From Diatrype stigma (taxonomy: Eukaryota > Ascomycota > Sordariomycetes > Xylariales > Diatrypaceae), in NCBI GenBank assembly GCA_022225965.2, contig JAKJXP020000033.1, forward strand, positions 1-64,000: a stretch of 64,000 nt of DNA. The letters are read 5' to 3'. The notes beneath the pieces are model-generated. The model worked only from the letters and a program-made list of their open reading frames with translations, had not been told where the DNA came from and did not search any database. Below, in pieces: positions 22,397 to 35,286 of this stretch; the stretch's first letter is position 1, and each line of letters opens with the position of its first letter. Both the position numbers and the translations under genes were made by a program.

Positions 22397-25358
22397 TCAA
22401 TACGAAGGGAACTGATTCAACAGATTCCAGATCGTATCATTTCCGAAATCGCCACCAAACAGCCAGGGCTGCTCCTGGTCCTGCTCCTGCAGAAAGCTGC
22501 CCCCGTTATTGTTAATACCACTATTATTGTTATGGCCCGGTGTTGTCGCCGCTGGTGTCGACTGCATCGTATGTAACGCAGTACCCGGCGACAGCGTCGC
22601 ATCTGACCAGCCGCCTCCGCCACCGTTATGATGAATAATGTCGTTGTTGCCGTTGTGGTTGGCGTTGCCATCTGTGCCGGCGAGAACGCCCGTCAGGTCG
22701 TTGTACGCCACGTCGCCCATGGGGTACATGGGCATGATGGTGCTGAAGTCGAAGTCGGCCGGGAAGGTCCAATCGGTAGCGGCGCCGGCGGGGGTGTCGA
22801 ATATATTGCCGGTGCTGTTGGTGATATCACCGCCGGCACTGGCGGCAGCATCCGCAGCGCTCTTCCCGCTCGCCGCCGGCGTGGGCCCCGCGCTACCCCC
22901 GCTGATACTTCCACCATCCAAGCTACTCCTCGACGCCGGGACCGTTGACGTCGTCGCGCTATTAACACCACCACCACCACCACTGCTCGACGCGGTGCTC
23001 GGGTGCCGCGAGGCATCGGACGAAGAATGCGAGTTGTTCGTCAATGTCGTCGACATGGCGTCTGATACCGACCCGGGCGTGGTGGTATGGTTATTGTTCG
23101 TGTTATTGTTGACGCCAGGGGGACAAGAGACGCCGAGAGTGAGAGAGCCGGCGGCGATGTCGATGCCGCGGCAGATCTGCTCGCAGGAGAATTGGGCGCC
23201 GACGGCCTTCTTGAAGCGGATGTAGATGGCGCGGAGGACGCCGAGGGCGGCCTGGGCGAGGCGGTTGCGCTCAGCCATGCGCTCGAAGCGCTCGACGGCC
23301 CAGCGGAAGTGCTGGACGGCAGTAGGGAGGAGTTCGACGTGCTCGCGCGGGAACAGGATGTAGATGGAGGCAAGCATGACGACGGCGTCGAAGGTGCCGA
23401 AGAACAGGCCGAAGGTGCGGAACTGGTGCGGCTTCATCACACTGAAGTAGATGCGTTGCGCTTCCAGCATGCCCAGGCTGGCCTTGAGCGCCTCGTGCCG
23501 CGATGCCGCCCGCGTGAAGATGTACGGCCGGTGAAGCGCCATGAAGTTGAAGGCCATCAGCTGCGGTAGGTTCGGCCGCACCAGCGGCAGCCACCAACAC
23601 TCAGGCCGGTCGTCGAAGCGCGTGTCCGGGTTCTCGAGCCGGAACGGTGCCGGCGTGCTCGCCTGGATGTCCAGCAGCTTCTGGTGCAGCCGGTCGACCT
23701 TCGTGAAGTCTTTGGGGAAGGGCCCTTCCTTCTCCAGGTCCAGAATCTCCCGCAGCGGCCGCATCAGCTCGAAGCCCCAAATCGCCCGCGTCAGCGGCGT
23801 CGGCGGGTCGCCCTCGCCCCGCGGCACCAGCGGCATTTTCTTTTTCTCATTGGGCAGCACGACGTCGATCGGCATGCTCCGGTTGATCTGCCGGAAGTCA
23901 ATGCTCGTTGGCCGCCCGAGCACCGCCCCCGTATGCAGATCCCAGCTGAGAAGCGTCATCCATACCCTCCTCCGGAATTGCGACATCCACAGCTTGTGTA
24001 GGATGGTGTCGGAGTCGTCGTCGGGCGTGGGTTGCGGATCGTACTGATCACGGTGCAACCCGATCTCTTGCGCATCCCGGATGGCAGTCCCCACTTGATG
24101 CCACTATATAGTACAGGCAAGATGGGTTAGAGCAATGGAAAGAAAATAGACTCGGCTCACGAATGTTGGCTTGACTCACAGATTCAGTAACCTGACCAGT
24201 GTACTTCAGGAAGCCTGCTCGCACCCAGCCGGCAAGCACCGTCACGATGGACATCTGACGCTTACCCAGCAGCGAGAGGATGGCGACCCCAGACTCGCTG
24301 TATTCGAGCGCCAGGTCGTCGAAGGTCATGTTGGCGTACTTCAGGGAGTTGAAGGTCTCGTGCGCGCTATCCGGGACGTAAAGGAGCGCGGACGCCATGA
24401 GCTGGAACAAGAGGGCAGGCAGGGCGCGCAGCATGGGGTCGAGGGCTTGTGGGCCGGCGCTCGACAGCAAGCTGAAGGGTAGGTTATACCACTGGTCGAC
24501 GAGGTCCTGCAGAATGGGGATGTCGAGGCCGCAGTACTGCCAGTTGATGTCGCGCGAGTAGACGGCGATCAGCTGGTCGACGAAGGTGCGCGCAGGCAGT
24601 TGGCGCACCAGCGACTTGTAGCGCTCTCGCACGCCGACGCTGTCTCGATCGTACGTGTCCGCCGGCATGCCGGGGATAGACTCGCCGCCGGTGCCGTCGA
24701 TCTTCTTCAAGATCTCCAGGGGCGAGCTGCCGTTGTTCGTGTAGCCGAAATCGACAGCCTTGTGTGGTGCGCTGGTGCGCTGCTCCTCCGTCTGTGGCGG
24801 GGAGCGGTCCTCGTCAGACCGGACGGGTTCATTGCGGCTGTCTTTTCGAACCGGCCGCCCGGTCTCGTACTGACAGGACGACTCTTTGTTGCGCGTCTGG
24901 CAATTCGTACAGGGTAGTTTGCGATCGCACTATAGTTTGGAACAAAACTCGATGTCAGCTGCCTGTCGTATATTTGGTTCCAACCACTTTGCGCTTCGTA
25001 TAATGCATTGCAAACCGCGGATGAACTGATTTGATTATAATCCAGACATGGGGGGTAACCGATAAGCAAGCGCCCGTACTTTTTGTTTCCTCCTGTGGCA
25101 TTCCGTACACGATATCACCAGGCGTCTGCGCTTTCGTGGAGGCCCTTTGCTCTGGGTATCCTGTTGGTCCCTGCTACCCTCGTCGTGTTTGTGATTATCG
25201 AAGCTGTTACGATCATCGTTTTCGTTTTCGCGTTCGGCATTGGCATCGCCGTGCATCACCATGTCACGCGGAGGATTGCCGTCCACGACTTCGGGACCCG
25301 ACATGATGCTGGTTGAATTGAATGCAGTCGAAGTCGAAGTCTCTCTTCTTTCTCCCAC
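22397..25358 (-). CDS. Zn2Cys6 fungal transcription factor with fungal_trans domain
   Basis: Predicted 911-residue nuclear regulator from three exons: 25358..25080, 24929..24180 and 24103..22397 (introns 150 and 76 nt). A basic patch PPRKRRR at residues 73-79 precedes the zinc cluster. Its cysteines fall at about 84, 87, 94, 100, 103 and 112 (CX2CX6CX5CX2CX8C), and the first intron falls exactly before the third cysteine. The middle region is the helical fungal_trans domain, with the typical RRRVWMTLLSWDLHTGAVLGRP segment. The C-terminal 250 residues are low complexity, with Asn, Ser, Gly and Thr runs, and end in an acidic/aromatic stretch (DWTFPADFDF, WLFGGDFG) suited to activation. The DNA target and regulated pathway cannot be read from the sequence. 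Confidence 0.85.
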
Positions 25359-27196
25359 TCTCTCTAGTTTTCTATCTCTTGCTCCCTCTCGACGATAATC
25401 GGGGTAGATGCTAAGTTACGAGTTACAATGTGTAGGGCTGCGAACGGCGGCAGCTGCTTTTCCCCCCGACCTATAAGAACCATCGAAATCGAAATTCGAT
25501 CGAGTCAAGCGGGGCGGACAGACGACAAAACCTCGAGGGGGAGGGGGGCGCGATGTATCGTATATCGGAATTGTCGTCGGGGCTGCTTCAAGAGCTTGAC
25601 GAGCTTGAGGGAGGATCGCAACATGAACATTAATTGGAAGTTACTGGTTCTTCAACGAACGAACTCGAGAGGTGACTTCCAAGGTTATTAGGTAACTACA
25701 GGATTACATAAGGGCACCTGCACCTGCACCTGCATGGATTGAAGACCAAGATGCCCCCCACCTTTTTTTCCCTGTTCCCGTTTCCCGTTCGTGACTTTAA
25801 CTTCCAAGGTTCCCAGGTTCTGGGCAAATGAAAAACCGAGAACAATCGACTAGTTAAAATACACGGGATTTGCTACTTGTAGTTACAGGGGGCAGCTTCC
25901 CCCGTCAGCCCCGTCCCCCATCCCCATCCCCATCCCATATGCTCGTTGGAACTCACCATGTAATGGTGATAAGGTTGAGCTGGCGTGGCTCAAAAATGGC
26001 ATGTCCCCGCTAACACCGTGTAACTCCGGCGCTAAGACGCCTGGATGGGCCTTTGTATCTTTCATAATTCCCATATTTCCCACAATTCCACCACATTTTC
26101 CCTCTCACTTGCCCGAAGCTGTCGATAGCTACTCGTTGATAGGCACATCGACTCTCGAGTTGAGTCATGTTAAGAAATGCCTAGTCAGATACCTAATGTA
26201 CGGTTAGTAAGCTCCGCCCTGCACGGGCCCTGCAGGTCATCAGGGAAATAAAGACACCGGGACTATACCGAAATCGACATCCCGACGACGTAACTAAGAT
26301 AGATGCATTCACATGCAACTTGTCTACCTACCTACCTACCTAATACATGCTGTATACCTGCAGACTTGGTTCTTACGTATACTATAATTGCCTAACTAGT
26401 CGTCGGCATATTAAGGGGACCTGGGATATAATACCGCATTGGTATAGTTAGCAACTACCGCGAGGTTACCGGAAAGCAACCGACTATCCTCGGGCACCTT
26501 GGTCCAAGATCTATGTTGCTTACTCATCTGCTTTCATTATAGCCATTCATTTTTTCTTCGCATATTCTCAGGCAATAAGGGCGTATATATTCCTCGGCGC
26601 CTAATGAACAGTCAGATACACGTCCAGATACACGTGGCTATCTGCCATCTTATATAAATGCCATGTTGCAACATATATGTATGGTATTTTACTAGTTACG
26701 CTTTCTCCTAGTTCACCATTTCCAGCCATCTGTCTCATCTCTCTTGTGTGCTGATTTGAAACCGGTGTTCGGATATATGATGAAAATCAAGTACCATTTC
26801 GTCCTCCTCTTACTGATGAGGTTTCTGTTCGTTGCTTTTGCTCCCTGCTCAGTTCACTCCAGTTCCGTTGTCAGGGAGTTCAAAACAAAGCGAGAAAAAG
26901 GAGATGGGGGAGTGGAGAAAAAAAGAAAACCCCAGAGATGAACTGATAATCGTCTATTCGGATAAGGTAGGATAGGACAAAATAGGATGGGATAGGATGG
27001 CTTGATTTATGTTTTCATGCATATAACCAACACGATAGATAGGAAGGCAGATCCCGAACAGGTTTCTTCTTATTTCTCCTACTTTTCCCTTTCGAAATCT
27101 CCTCGTATGATCCTCTCCCTCCCCCTCTCCCCTTCTTGCCCCCTTCTTTATTATGTAGTTACTTGGTCGAGATATTCGCTGTCTTCGTGTATTCGC
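25359..27196. other. Promoter-side intergenic region of the Zn2Cys6 gene
   Basis: 1.8 kb between the 5' end of the minus-strand regulator and the 3' end of the minus-strand pyrG. It contains short tandem words: CACCTG repeated near 25716-25732, CCCCAT repeated near 25917-25935 and CTAC repeated near 26322-26341. No gene is supported. Confidence 0.45.
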
Positions 27197-28351
27197 TTAC
27201 GCCTGTCCCGTCCGCTCCATATAGGCCTGCCACGCGCGTTTCCGGTACCGCTCGGCCTCCGTCTTGGCGTCGTCAGCCTGGAGGATGCCGCGCCCGACAA
27301 TAATGATATCGCACCCGGCGAGCCCCACCAGTTTCGCGGGCGTGTTGTACTGCTGGCCCTTGCCGTCGCCCGCGATGGCCGCGCTCTCGTCCTCGCCCGC
27401 GGGGGGCAGCTGGCAGCCGGGCGTCATAGTGACGAAGTTGTCCGAGGCCTCGCTGTTCAGCGTCTCCTGCGCGATAAAGCCCATGACGAAGTTCGGGTGC
27501 TCCCGGGCCGCCTCGACGCAGGCCCGCGTGTACCGCGCGTCCATGAAGTTGCCCGCGCTCGACATCTGCGCCAGGATCAGGAGCCCGCGCTCGTAGGGCG
27601 GCTCTTCGATGCCCGGGAACAGGAGCTCATCGCCCTCGGGGATGCCATTGGCGAAGCGCGGCGAGTCGATCGGCTCGTACGACTGCGTGAGGTTGACCGA
27701 CACGATGCTGCTCTTCCGACCGTTTTGGTCCATGTGGGTCTGGAAACTCGTGTTTGGATCCTGCTGCGGCTGCCTGGGCGACAGGGACCGGTCTTCCCTC
27801 TCTCGCTCCTCGCTACTGTTGTCGCAGTCGAAGTAATCAGCTACCGGCGTGCCCACGGTGACTGACGTCCTGACTTCGTAGTTCAGGCGCGACTTCCACT
27901 TCGCAGCGGCTTCGGCGAGCGCTTGTACTGCCGCCTTGCCGGGCACCATGTTGACATTGGTGATGTGCGCCCAGTTGATGATCTGCGCCGTCCCGCTTGT
28001 GTATTGCAGCTGCACCGTGTTGCCTATATCGCCGAATTTCCGGTCCTCGAATATAAGGAAGCCGTGCTTCCTCGCGATCGCAGCCAGGCGGGCTCCGGTA
28101 CCGGTCTGGGGGTGGTAATCCCATCCTGTAATCAAATCGTAGTGCGTCTTGAGGACGACGATGGACGGGCCGATCTTATCGGCTAAGGTCAGAAGTTCGC
28201 GAGCATTCGGGACGTCGGCGCTGAGACACAGGTTCGACCTCTTTATGGTCATCAACCGTAGGAGATAGCTAGTTAATGGATGTGAGGCATCGTTGGCTCT
28301 CTCGGCGAAGCTCGCCTTGGTCGAGGGGTGGCGTAAAGGAGCGGCACACAT
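27197..28351 (-). CDS. pyrG: Orotidine-5'-phosphate decarboxylase
   Basis: Predicted 384-residue, single-exon enzyme of de novo pyrimidine synthesis, converting OMP to UMP in the cytosol. The start at 28351 ([15 protein letters not shown]) fits the N-terminus of fungal homologues; the frame stays open further upstream but without similarity. Key features are [17 protein letters not shown] and the catalytic signature [12 protein letters not shown], which holds the Asp-Lys-Asp catalytic residues. A charged insert of about 45 residues (from SSEERERE to DQNGRKSS) is found in filamentous ascomycete forms (called pyr-4 or pyrG) but not in yeast URA3. The end has DIIIVGRGI, which binds phosphate. 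Identity is close to certain. Confidence 0.97.
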   Translation of the reverse strand: MCAAPLRHPSTKASFAERANDASHPLTSYLLRLMTIKRSNLCLSADVPNARELLTLADKIGPSIVVLKTHYDLITGWDYHPQTGTGARLAAIARKHGFLIFEDRKFGDIGNTVQLQYTSGTAQIINWAHITNVNMVPGKAAVQALAEAAAKWKSRLNYEVRTSVTVGTPVADYFDCDNSSEEREREDRSLSPRQPQQDPNTSFQTHMDQNGRKSSIVSVNLTQSYEPIDSPRFANGIPEGDELLFPGIEEPPYERGLLILAQMSSAGNFMDARYTRACVEAAREHPNFVMGFIAQETLNSEASDNFVTMTPGCQLPPAGEDESAAIAGDGKGQQYNTPAKLVGLAGCDIIIVGRGILQADDAKTEAERYRKRAWQAYMERTGQA

Positions 28352-31300
28352 GGCCAAAGGTAGTAGAGCGAGTCGTCCGGACGGAAAGGAGAATCGAACG
28401 AAGAGTAACGCAGGCCGTAGAGCAGCTGGCGGTATATGTGTATTTTTGTATTGCCTGGATTGCGGATTGCGATACAAAAAGGCGGGATAGCTTGAACGGT
28501 CGAGGAATGGTTTTCCTTAGCTGGTAGTTGGTAATTGGTTGCTTTTGTCGTCAGGCTGGGAGTACGAAGCGAAGCAATGGATTGGATAATGGACCAACTA
28601 CTAGTTAAACCACACCCAAGCTAAAAAGCCCTGGAGCCCCAAGGAGGGAGCACCTAGATCGCGACGATCCAATGGATTAGGGGATTTTTAGGGGATTTCA
28701 GAGTGTGGGGCTAGATGATGTCAGTTAGCGGTGATGCCGGTTGGACTCCCAGGCGGGCTAGCGGACTGCCAAGCTGGCTGGACGGTGGGCTAGATGGTGG
28801 GCTGTGTGTGGGGTCGAGGTCAGTGAAGGACCCAAGAAACCCTACTGCCGTATGTATGTATGTATGTATGTACATATGTATTGTGCATAGGGCACATAAG
28901 GCACAAGCAGACAACCTTGGAAGGTACCTAGTACCTGGTAGTCCCGCGCAGGGGAGGAAAAGCTAAGAAGGCTTGGGCGAGGCGGGCGAGTTGGGGTTGG
29001 CAGGGGGCCCAGGATTGTCCAGGTAGTTGCTACATACCTAACTACACGATACCTAAAAGGTGGTTAGGTATGTCGTAGACTAGGGTTCCGAAGGTTGATA
29101 TAAGAGTCGGGGTATTGTTTGGGATGTCTTGTCCGGGACGATGTGGCTATAGCTTGGTACGGTAGCAGTGGCCTGTCGCATAACCCAACAGAACGGGAAT
29201 GGGGATTGGTGGATTCTTCTAGTAATGACCTACCTGGCCTCCTTCTTATGCCGATTCTCCCTATCCGACTGTGCCTCTATCCCAGCAGTATAAATTCCAG
29301 TTTCTGCCCGCTATGCGTCCTTGTCCTTGCAACAATATCGCATTAGCGGGGTTGGCAGCAGGCAGAGGATATAGAAATCGGGAGTGGTTCGAGTGGGTGG
29401 TTCAAGTGATCAATAGCCAAGATCCGTTTGATCATGACAACACTCAAACACGAGCAGCCAACCCAAGCGGATGAGTTGTCTCAGCGTCGTTTGGTTTGGG
29501 CTGTTGCCTGCCTGGCGCTGCGTGTTGCGTGTGTTGCCCGTGTATTCAGTTACCTGCGGACGGGGGACATGCATGTGCCGCAATGCGCTGACGATATTCT
29601 ACCGAGCCTATCGAATGGTCTCGTGACGTGTTGGAGGAGTCCAAGAGCGTATTTCTCGGCGACTCTCCGACGATTGTGATAACGAATCGGCGGGTGATTG
29701 GGGACGTTGGTTGCAAAAGGCGAACGGGAATGCGGTGGTATCCAAGAGCCGCCGGGTAGACGATGCCCGTCTCACAAGTCACAACTCACAACGCACCTGC
29801 GACAGAATTGACGAACTGCGGGAATCTAAGATGAAGGACGCGGTGCGGGTGCGAGACCTGATCGGCATTCCATATAGTGGCCATGGAGAGAAAGGGGGAG
29901 AGGGTGGGGGGAAAGGGGGGGATAATAAGTTGATCTGTCAAGTGTATAAAATGGATCGAGTTATCGTGCTCGTAGATCACTCTTAATAAGCGCGATAAGT
30001 CATATATCTACTACGTAGTATGTACTTGAGTGGTCGGGCTATCAATATCAGGGCTATCAACTACATAAGGTAGTATCCAGGAAGGGTACACGAAGCATAG
30101 GCATGGCTCGATGAAGTGGCCTCGATCGACATGAGCAGAGACGGTGGGAGGGTTTAAAGGCAAGGCAGGGTCAAGGAAGGGTTGTGTTGTCTAGGTAGCT
30201 TGGCGAAATGGGAAATTGGGAGGTTGCCGAAACACCATCATGCACCCGATGCAGTTCAATAATCTAGGTAATAATCCAATAATTCCATGTATGTACACCT
30301 ACACACCCAGGCACCTCCTAGAGAGCGGCATTCAACGGGCCGCCGGTCGATACTACATAAGTGTATAGTGTATACCTCTTGCCAACCTCAGGGATCGATC
30401 CGTTCCCTTCCCCGCCGAGCGACACAGGCAGGTCTCTCCTATCCGGAAGCAGAGAAATGAAAGTTACCTACAAAATGCACATCGTACTATGGCACAGCAC
30501 GAACAGACATGTCATATATTACTTACCAACGCATTCATATGCCTACGATGCCTACGCGATAAATATCGGTCTAGTTAGTTAGGGTTACCCTGCGAATAAC
30601 TATGATATCCGAAACGACAACACTGGATAGCATAACGGATCGGTACGTAGTACCTAGGTAGGTATCGCCTTTGCAGAGTCGCATTGGATAGGGCTTGGCA
30701 AGGCTTAAGAGGCATCTACTAGTTAACTTATAATAAGTGTTAAGTTACATGTAGCATCTACCGCGCATCTACCGTGCTACGTGTTGTATCACGCCCTCCA
30801 GCCCACTGCATTATAACATATAACGTACCGGCATCTCTAGACTTCCTCGATATAGGCCATACCTAGATAGCTGCTATGCATTGCCATACCTACTTGGTTA
30901 TCGTTATGTAAGCGTCAAATATAGGACAGGTTGACTCGTCGTCACGATATGCATTATGCATGGTGGTCCCTTGGATATGGACTTCAAGGTTGGTAGATGC
31001 ATCATGGATGTTAGTTGTACGTACTGGGGTCATGCCACTAATGTCGACTTCATGTCTGTTATATGGTACAGAGTGCCCTTGCTACATGAATGCATTTGGT
31101 CGGTACCCAATGGTTTAGCATAGCACGGACTAGTATATACGGCTTCACCGTCAGCAGCCCTGGCGAGCTAGTATGAGCTAGGAATGTATACTCCGTACGA
31201 AACATCAGGTCATCTTCGTCTTAAGCCAACGCTAATTGACCGGCGGTGCCGAACTACTGGAGACGCTGGTCTGAATAATCCGACTTATTATTACCTAGCA

Positions 31301-32843
31301 GCCAAGGGGTGTTCTCATGGATGCTCACCGGCGCTCACCGGCAGCCTGGCTTTCCCCGGATATCCAACCCCCGAGCATACTATGTATATGTAGGTACGTA
31401 ACAATGGCCCGTGGAAGCTCACGAGCCGTGCCACCTCCCAGACAGCTACATACCCGAAGTACCACTGACCGGACCGTTACGCGGAGCTCCTCATCGCACG
31501 GGTCTGTAAACATTAACTAGTATTGGTTTCCATCATGTGGGGTAGGACAACTTTGATATAGGCCCGAATCTGAGCAGCTCCCGAGAAACGATGATAGGCG
31601 CATTGTGCATCTGTTGAATCATGCTTGGCGCCGCATAGGTGTGTAATACGAAGTGTATAGGTAGGTGATTACGGCAAGCTTAGCTGGACTGGAAACAAGA
31701 CTCTTGCATATTCGGCAATCCTATATATCCTGTGTATCCTATATAGATATATCATCGCTGAGACACATGCACGTCATCTCAGTCGGATACATTGTGAGGT
31801 AACATCCATGCTTCATCTTGGGAGTTCTTGAGACCTAGGGTCCTAGACTCCTAGGGATACTTCATACATACGAACACTGAAGCTGGAGAGCCTGTTATCG
31901 GGGGCTGCGGGGTCAATCTTGCACACCAAAGTTGAAAAATATATAACCTTGCGAAGTAAGCGTAGTTAGTAGCTCTAATACGCGTGCCATGATACTTCAA
32001 AGTGCCCTTTGAAGGCAGTTAGTATCTTTCGTGGTATCCTCGACAATCCGACAATCATTAGCACCAAACTTTGTAACTTTCTCATTGCCTACATAAGAGA
32101 ATATGCGCCTATTTGGTATGTTAGTTCAGAAGTGGTAAGACAGAGCTGCCGAAGACGAGATGAGAAGCGGCTCGTTCGGGTATCGCCGTGTCGGAGGTGA
32201 TGTCTCCCTTATCTACTTGTATGTCGACTTATCAACATATCGATTACTAGGTAACTATCTTATCGGATGTTCCACTCAAAACTGTTCAGCCTGACATCCC
32301 ATTGGAACGTCCCATGTAGCGTCCCCCTTTTATTTCCTCAAGCAGATAGGGCTGGCCTGATAAGTATGTGTGTGTGTGTATGTATGTATGTACATACATA
32401 CACCAGCTGTTATGTCACCATCATATCCAATGATTCTCTCCCGAAGCTACCGATTTCTCATCTCACAGCTGCACAATAATTCCCACCTTCACCCCATCCC
32501 CATATCACGTCCCTGCATGTCGTTATCCGTTCTGGACATCTACTAGATTTCTTTCGTCCTGAGAGAGAGTGTCGGAGCCACCGGAAGTAACGATATTTCT
32601 GTCCTTCAGCGATCTGCGGGCGACTTTCAGCTTCTCGAGGACCGTGTGCCCGTGTGCCCGTGTGCTATCCTGGCACGAACCAACTACGAGGTCTAGCTAC
32701 ATGTAGATGCTGACTGAACAGCGTGGTTACCTCCCTGTCATCACATCACGTCACTGTTTCTGCAAGGCCCGTTCGATACCCGAACCTTATCAAGAGCCTC
32801 AGTCTAGATTGAGGAACACACCAACGTTTCCTAATAATCCGAT
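28352..32843. other. 4.5 kb gene-poor interval between pyrG and PIS1
   Basis: This is the divergent 5' flank of two housekeeping genes, with balanced GC and no supportable coding sequence. It contains TATG tetranucleotide repeats at about 28850-28872 and 32366-32400, the latter with a GTGTGTGTG start. Words of the type CCTAGGTA/TACCTAG recur, for example near 28925, 30652 and 31845. Short open frames throughout lack motifs or codon bias. A long non-coding transcript or distant promoter elements cannot be excluded. Confidence 0.5.
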
Positions 32844-33961
32844 ATGTCGGAAAGACGCACCCGACGACAAGCTGCACTGGCGTCCGCAGCCTCGAACAAT
32901 GAAGCTGAAACGCCGACCAAAGCTACCTCGACATCAGATGCTCCGATAAATGGCAACAGTGTTGGAAAGGATGATAACGCCGTGCTGGCTGATAAGAGCA
33001 GGGTGACGACCCCGGGGGAGAACATCTTTCTCTTCTGGCCAAATGTCATAGGTATGCAATTCATCGACTATCCTATCCGACCACTCGACCGTAAGTGTCA
33101 ACAAGTCGGATGAAGCTAACAGCTGGTTTGTCTCAACATAGGCTATTTCCGCATAGTTCTGGCTATTGCTTCTTTATACTATATGCCGCTCCATCCGCGA
33201 ACATGCTCTATTCTCTATAGTATCTCCTGCCTTCTCGACGCGTTAGATGGATATGCTGCGAGATACTTCCAGCAGTCGACTAGGTTCGGTGCCGTGTTGG
33301 ACATGGTGACCGACCGGTGCACGACATCGTGTCTACTGGTCTTCCTGTCGTCCGCGTTTCCAAGATGGGCCATCGTCTTCCAGAGCCTCATCTCCGTCGA
33401 TTTTGCGAGCCATTACATACATATGTACGCAACACTGGCCATGGGAGGTTCCGATACGAGCCACAAAAGCGTGGATAAGTCCAGGAGCTGGCTTCTGAAC
33501 TTGTACTATACCAACAAGGTATGCCACCTATCCATCCGTACATTTTTGTTGTCTTGACGAGGCTAATTGGGAACCAGGCTGTCCTCTTCACATGCTGCGC
33601 CCTCAATGAGGTTTTCTTTATCGGCCTGTACCTCCTCTCTTTCTCATCACCCCTTCTCTCGCCCCAGCTTCTGAGCACCGTGGGCGAGAGCAAGGCCGCC
33701 GCCATCCAACAAGGAGCGCAACTTAATAGCTCGACGCTCCGCCAGCTCTTCACCAACCCCTACAGCGCCGCCGCCCTCGAGCTGGCCCGCGCGAACAAGA
33801 TGGACTCGTTCTGGCCCTGGGTCATCACCGGCATCAGTTTCCCGGTCATGGCCATCAAGCAGATCCTGAACATTGTCCAGCTCGTCAAGGCCAGCCGGTG
33901 GCTCGCCGAGGGGGATGTGGAAGCTAGGAAGGCGGCTGGCCTGCCCAAGAAACAGCAGTAG
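32844..33961 (+). CDS. PIS1: CDP-diacylglycerol--inositol 3-phosphatidyltransferase (PI synthase)
   Basis: Predicted 322-residue membrane enzyme that makes phosphatidylinositol from CDP-diacylglycerol and myo-inositol in the ER. Exons are 32844..33051, 33142..33518 and 33578..33961 (introns 90 and 59 nt). After a polar N-terminus of about 58 residues comes ENIFLFWPNVIG, then helices. The CDP-alcohol phosphotransferase signature is DGYAARYFQQSTRFGAVLD followed by MVTD, with all expected Asp, Gly and Arg residues (DGx2ARx8Gx3Dx3D). The ending KKQQ is a dilysine-like tail that suits ER retrieval. A second in-frame donor at 33091 would add 13 residues, but the family alignment favours the first donor. 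Confidence 0.95.
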
Positions 33962-35286
33962 GGCAAGAGCCGAAAGAGTGCATAAAGCTGCACACCCATC
34001 ACGCGAAATTCTTTACGCTCAGTCGAGCACGGTCGTGGAAGTCGACCGGCACGTAATCCGGGACAAGCATATAATGGCGGGGACATCGGATATATTTGGG
34101 TGTGGGAAGGAAAGCGGGGACACGAAGCAGAGACATATTGGGAGGCGCTTGTCTTACTCGACATTGCATATGTACCAAACCCGGTTGTCATGATGGACTG
34201 GGAAGAGGAAGTTTCAAGCGTGGGAGGTTGGGACGAATGCGCCATCACGTCATAATCATGAATCACCTCAGGATGGTGTGCATATCGTATCATATGATAA
34301 CCAAACATCGGTATTTTCGCATGGATCCGGCGCACGGCAAAGTATGAAAAGGGGGTAGGCATTTCTGGATCTGCCCATTGATAGTTAAGGGGGGAGAGGG
34401 ATTGGCGAAATACCTGTCCCCTAGGTTGGTAGGTAAAGTAGTCAATGACTACTTCCCGCTCGAAAAGTCAAGTTTGACACTCTGAAACTAATAGGTGGGA
34501 TACTATCTATAGCCAGCTGGTGGGCCGTCGGTCTGGATAGGTATCAAGTCGGGGAGGGATGAGCTTGAGGCCTTTGTACCGACTCGGCTCGGCTTGCCTC
34601 AGCTCAGCGCACTGGAATCGAAGAAAATTGCGTTCGACCTGTAAGTAATTGCTCGAAGTGAGCATGGTATGCATATTCGAAGTGCCCTGTGAAAACCCTA
34701 TAAAAGGACATGTGATTACCGCTGAATGGCCGTGTGGGCCTGAGGGGAAGTGTAGACCTACGTTCAATAATCTCTTAGACCACTTGTTCACTTGGTTTCT
34801 CGCTTCACTGTACGGTCTACCGGCTCTTGGGATATATTTACCAGTGGGTACGATACGGCTGCTGAACTGAAAAGGGGCCTACATACTTAAGTAGCTATAT
34901 ATACCCCTATTACTAATCAGATTTGTATATCTCCTTACCTGGACCTCCAAAGGCAAACCTCCTGTAACTGAGTAACTCCGAGAGATGCTTGTGCCTGTGG
35001 CTATGACGTCTGCCCATATGAGGGAAGCATATGCGGTTGACTATAAGTCTTGAAAAGTACAACACCCTCGGGGACCAAAAGGATATATATAACAGCCTAT
35101 GGCGTATGCTTACCACCCCTTGTCACCCCTTATTGGCCCCACTAGACTGCAACACTCGCAAACCATTTTCTCTCATCCAACCTACAAGCGCACACTCCAA
35201 ACATCTGCAAGCGTCGAAAGCCTTGTTTATGGTAAGATTGTTTCGCCGACCGACCTAGGCTCGACTAGAGGTCGTAACGACCTGCC
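33962..35286. other. Intergenic region, no gene seen
   Basis: 3' flank of PIS1 and 5' flank of the next plus-strand gene. Composition is ordinary and no motif-bearing frame was found. Confidence 0.4.

Noticed and set aside
33052..33141. Alternative donor at 33091 in PIS1 intron 1
   Set aside because: It keeps frame but inserts 13 residues between IG and YFR, where PI synthases are contiguous.
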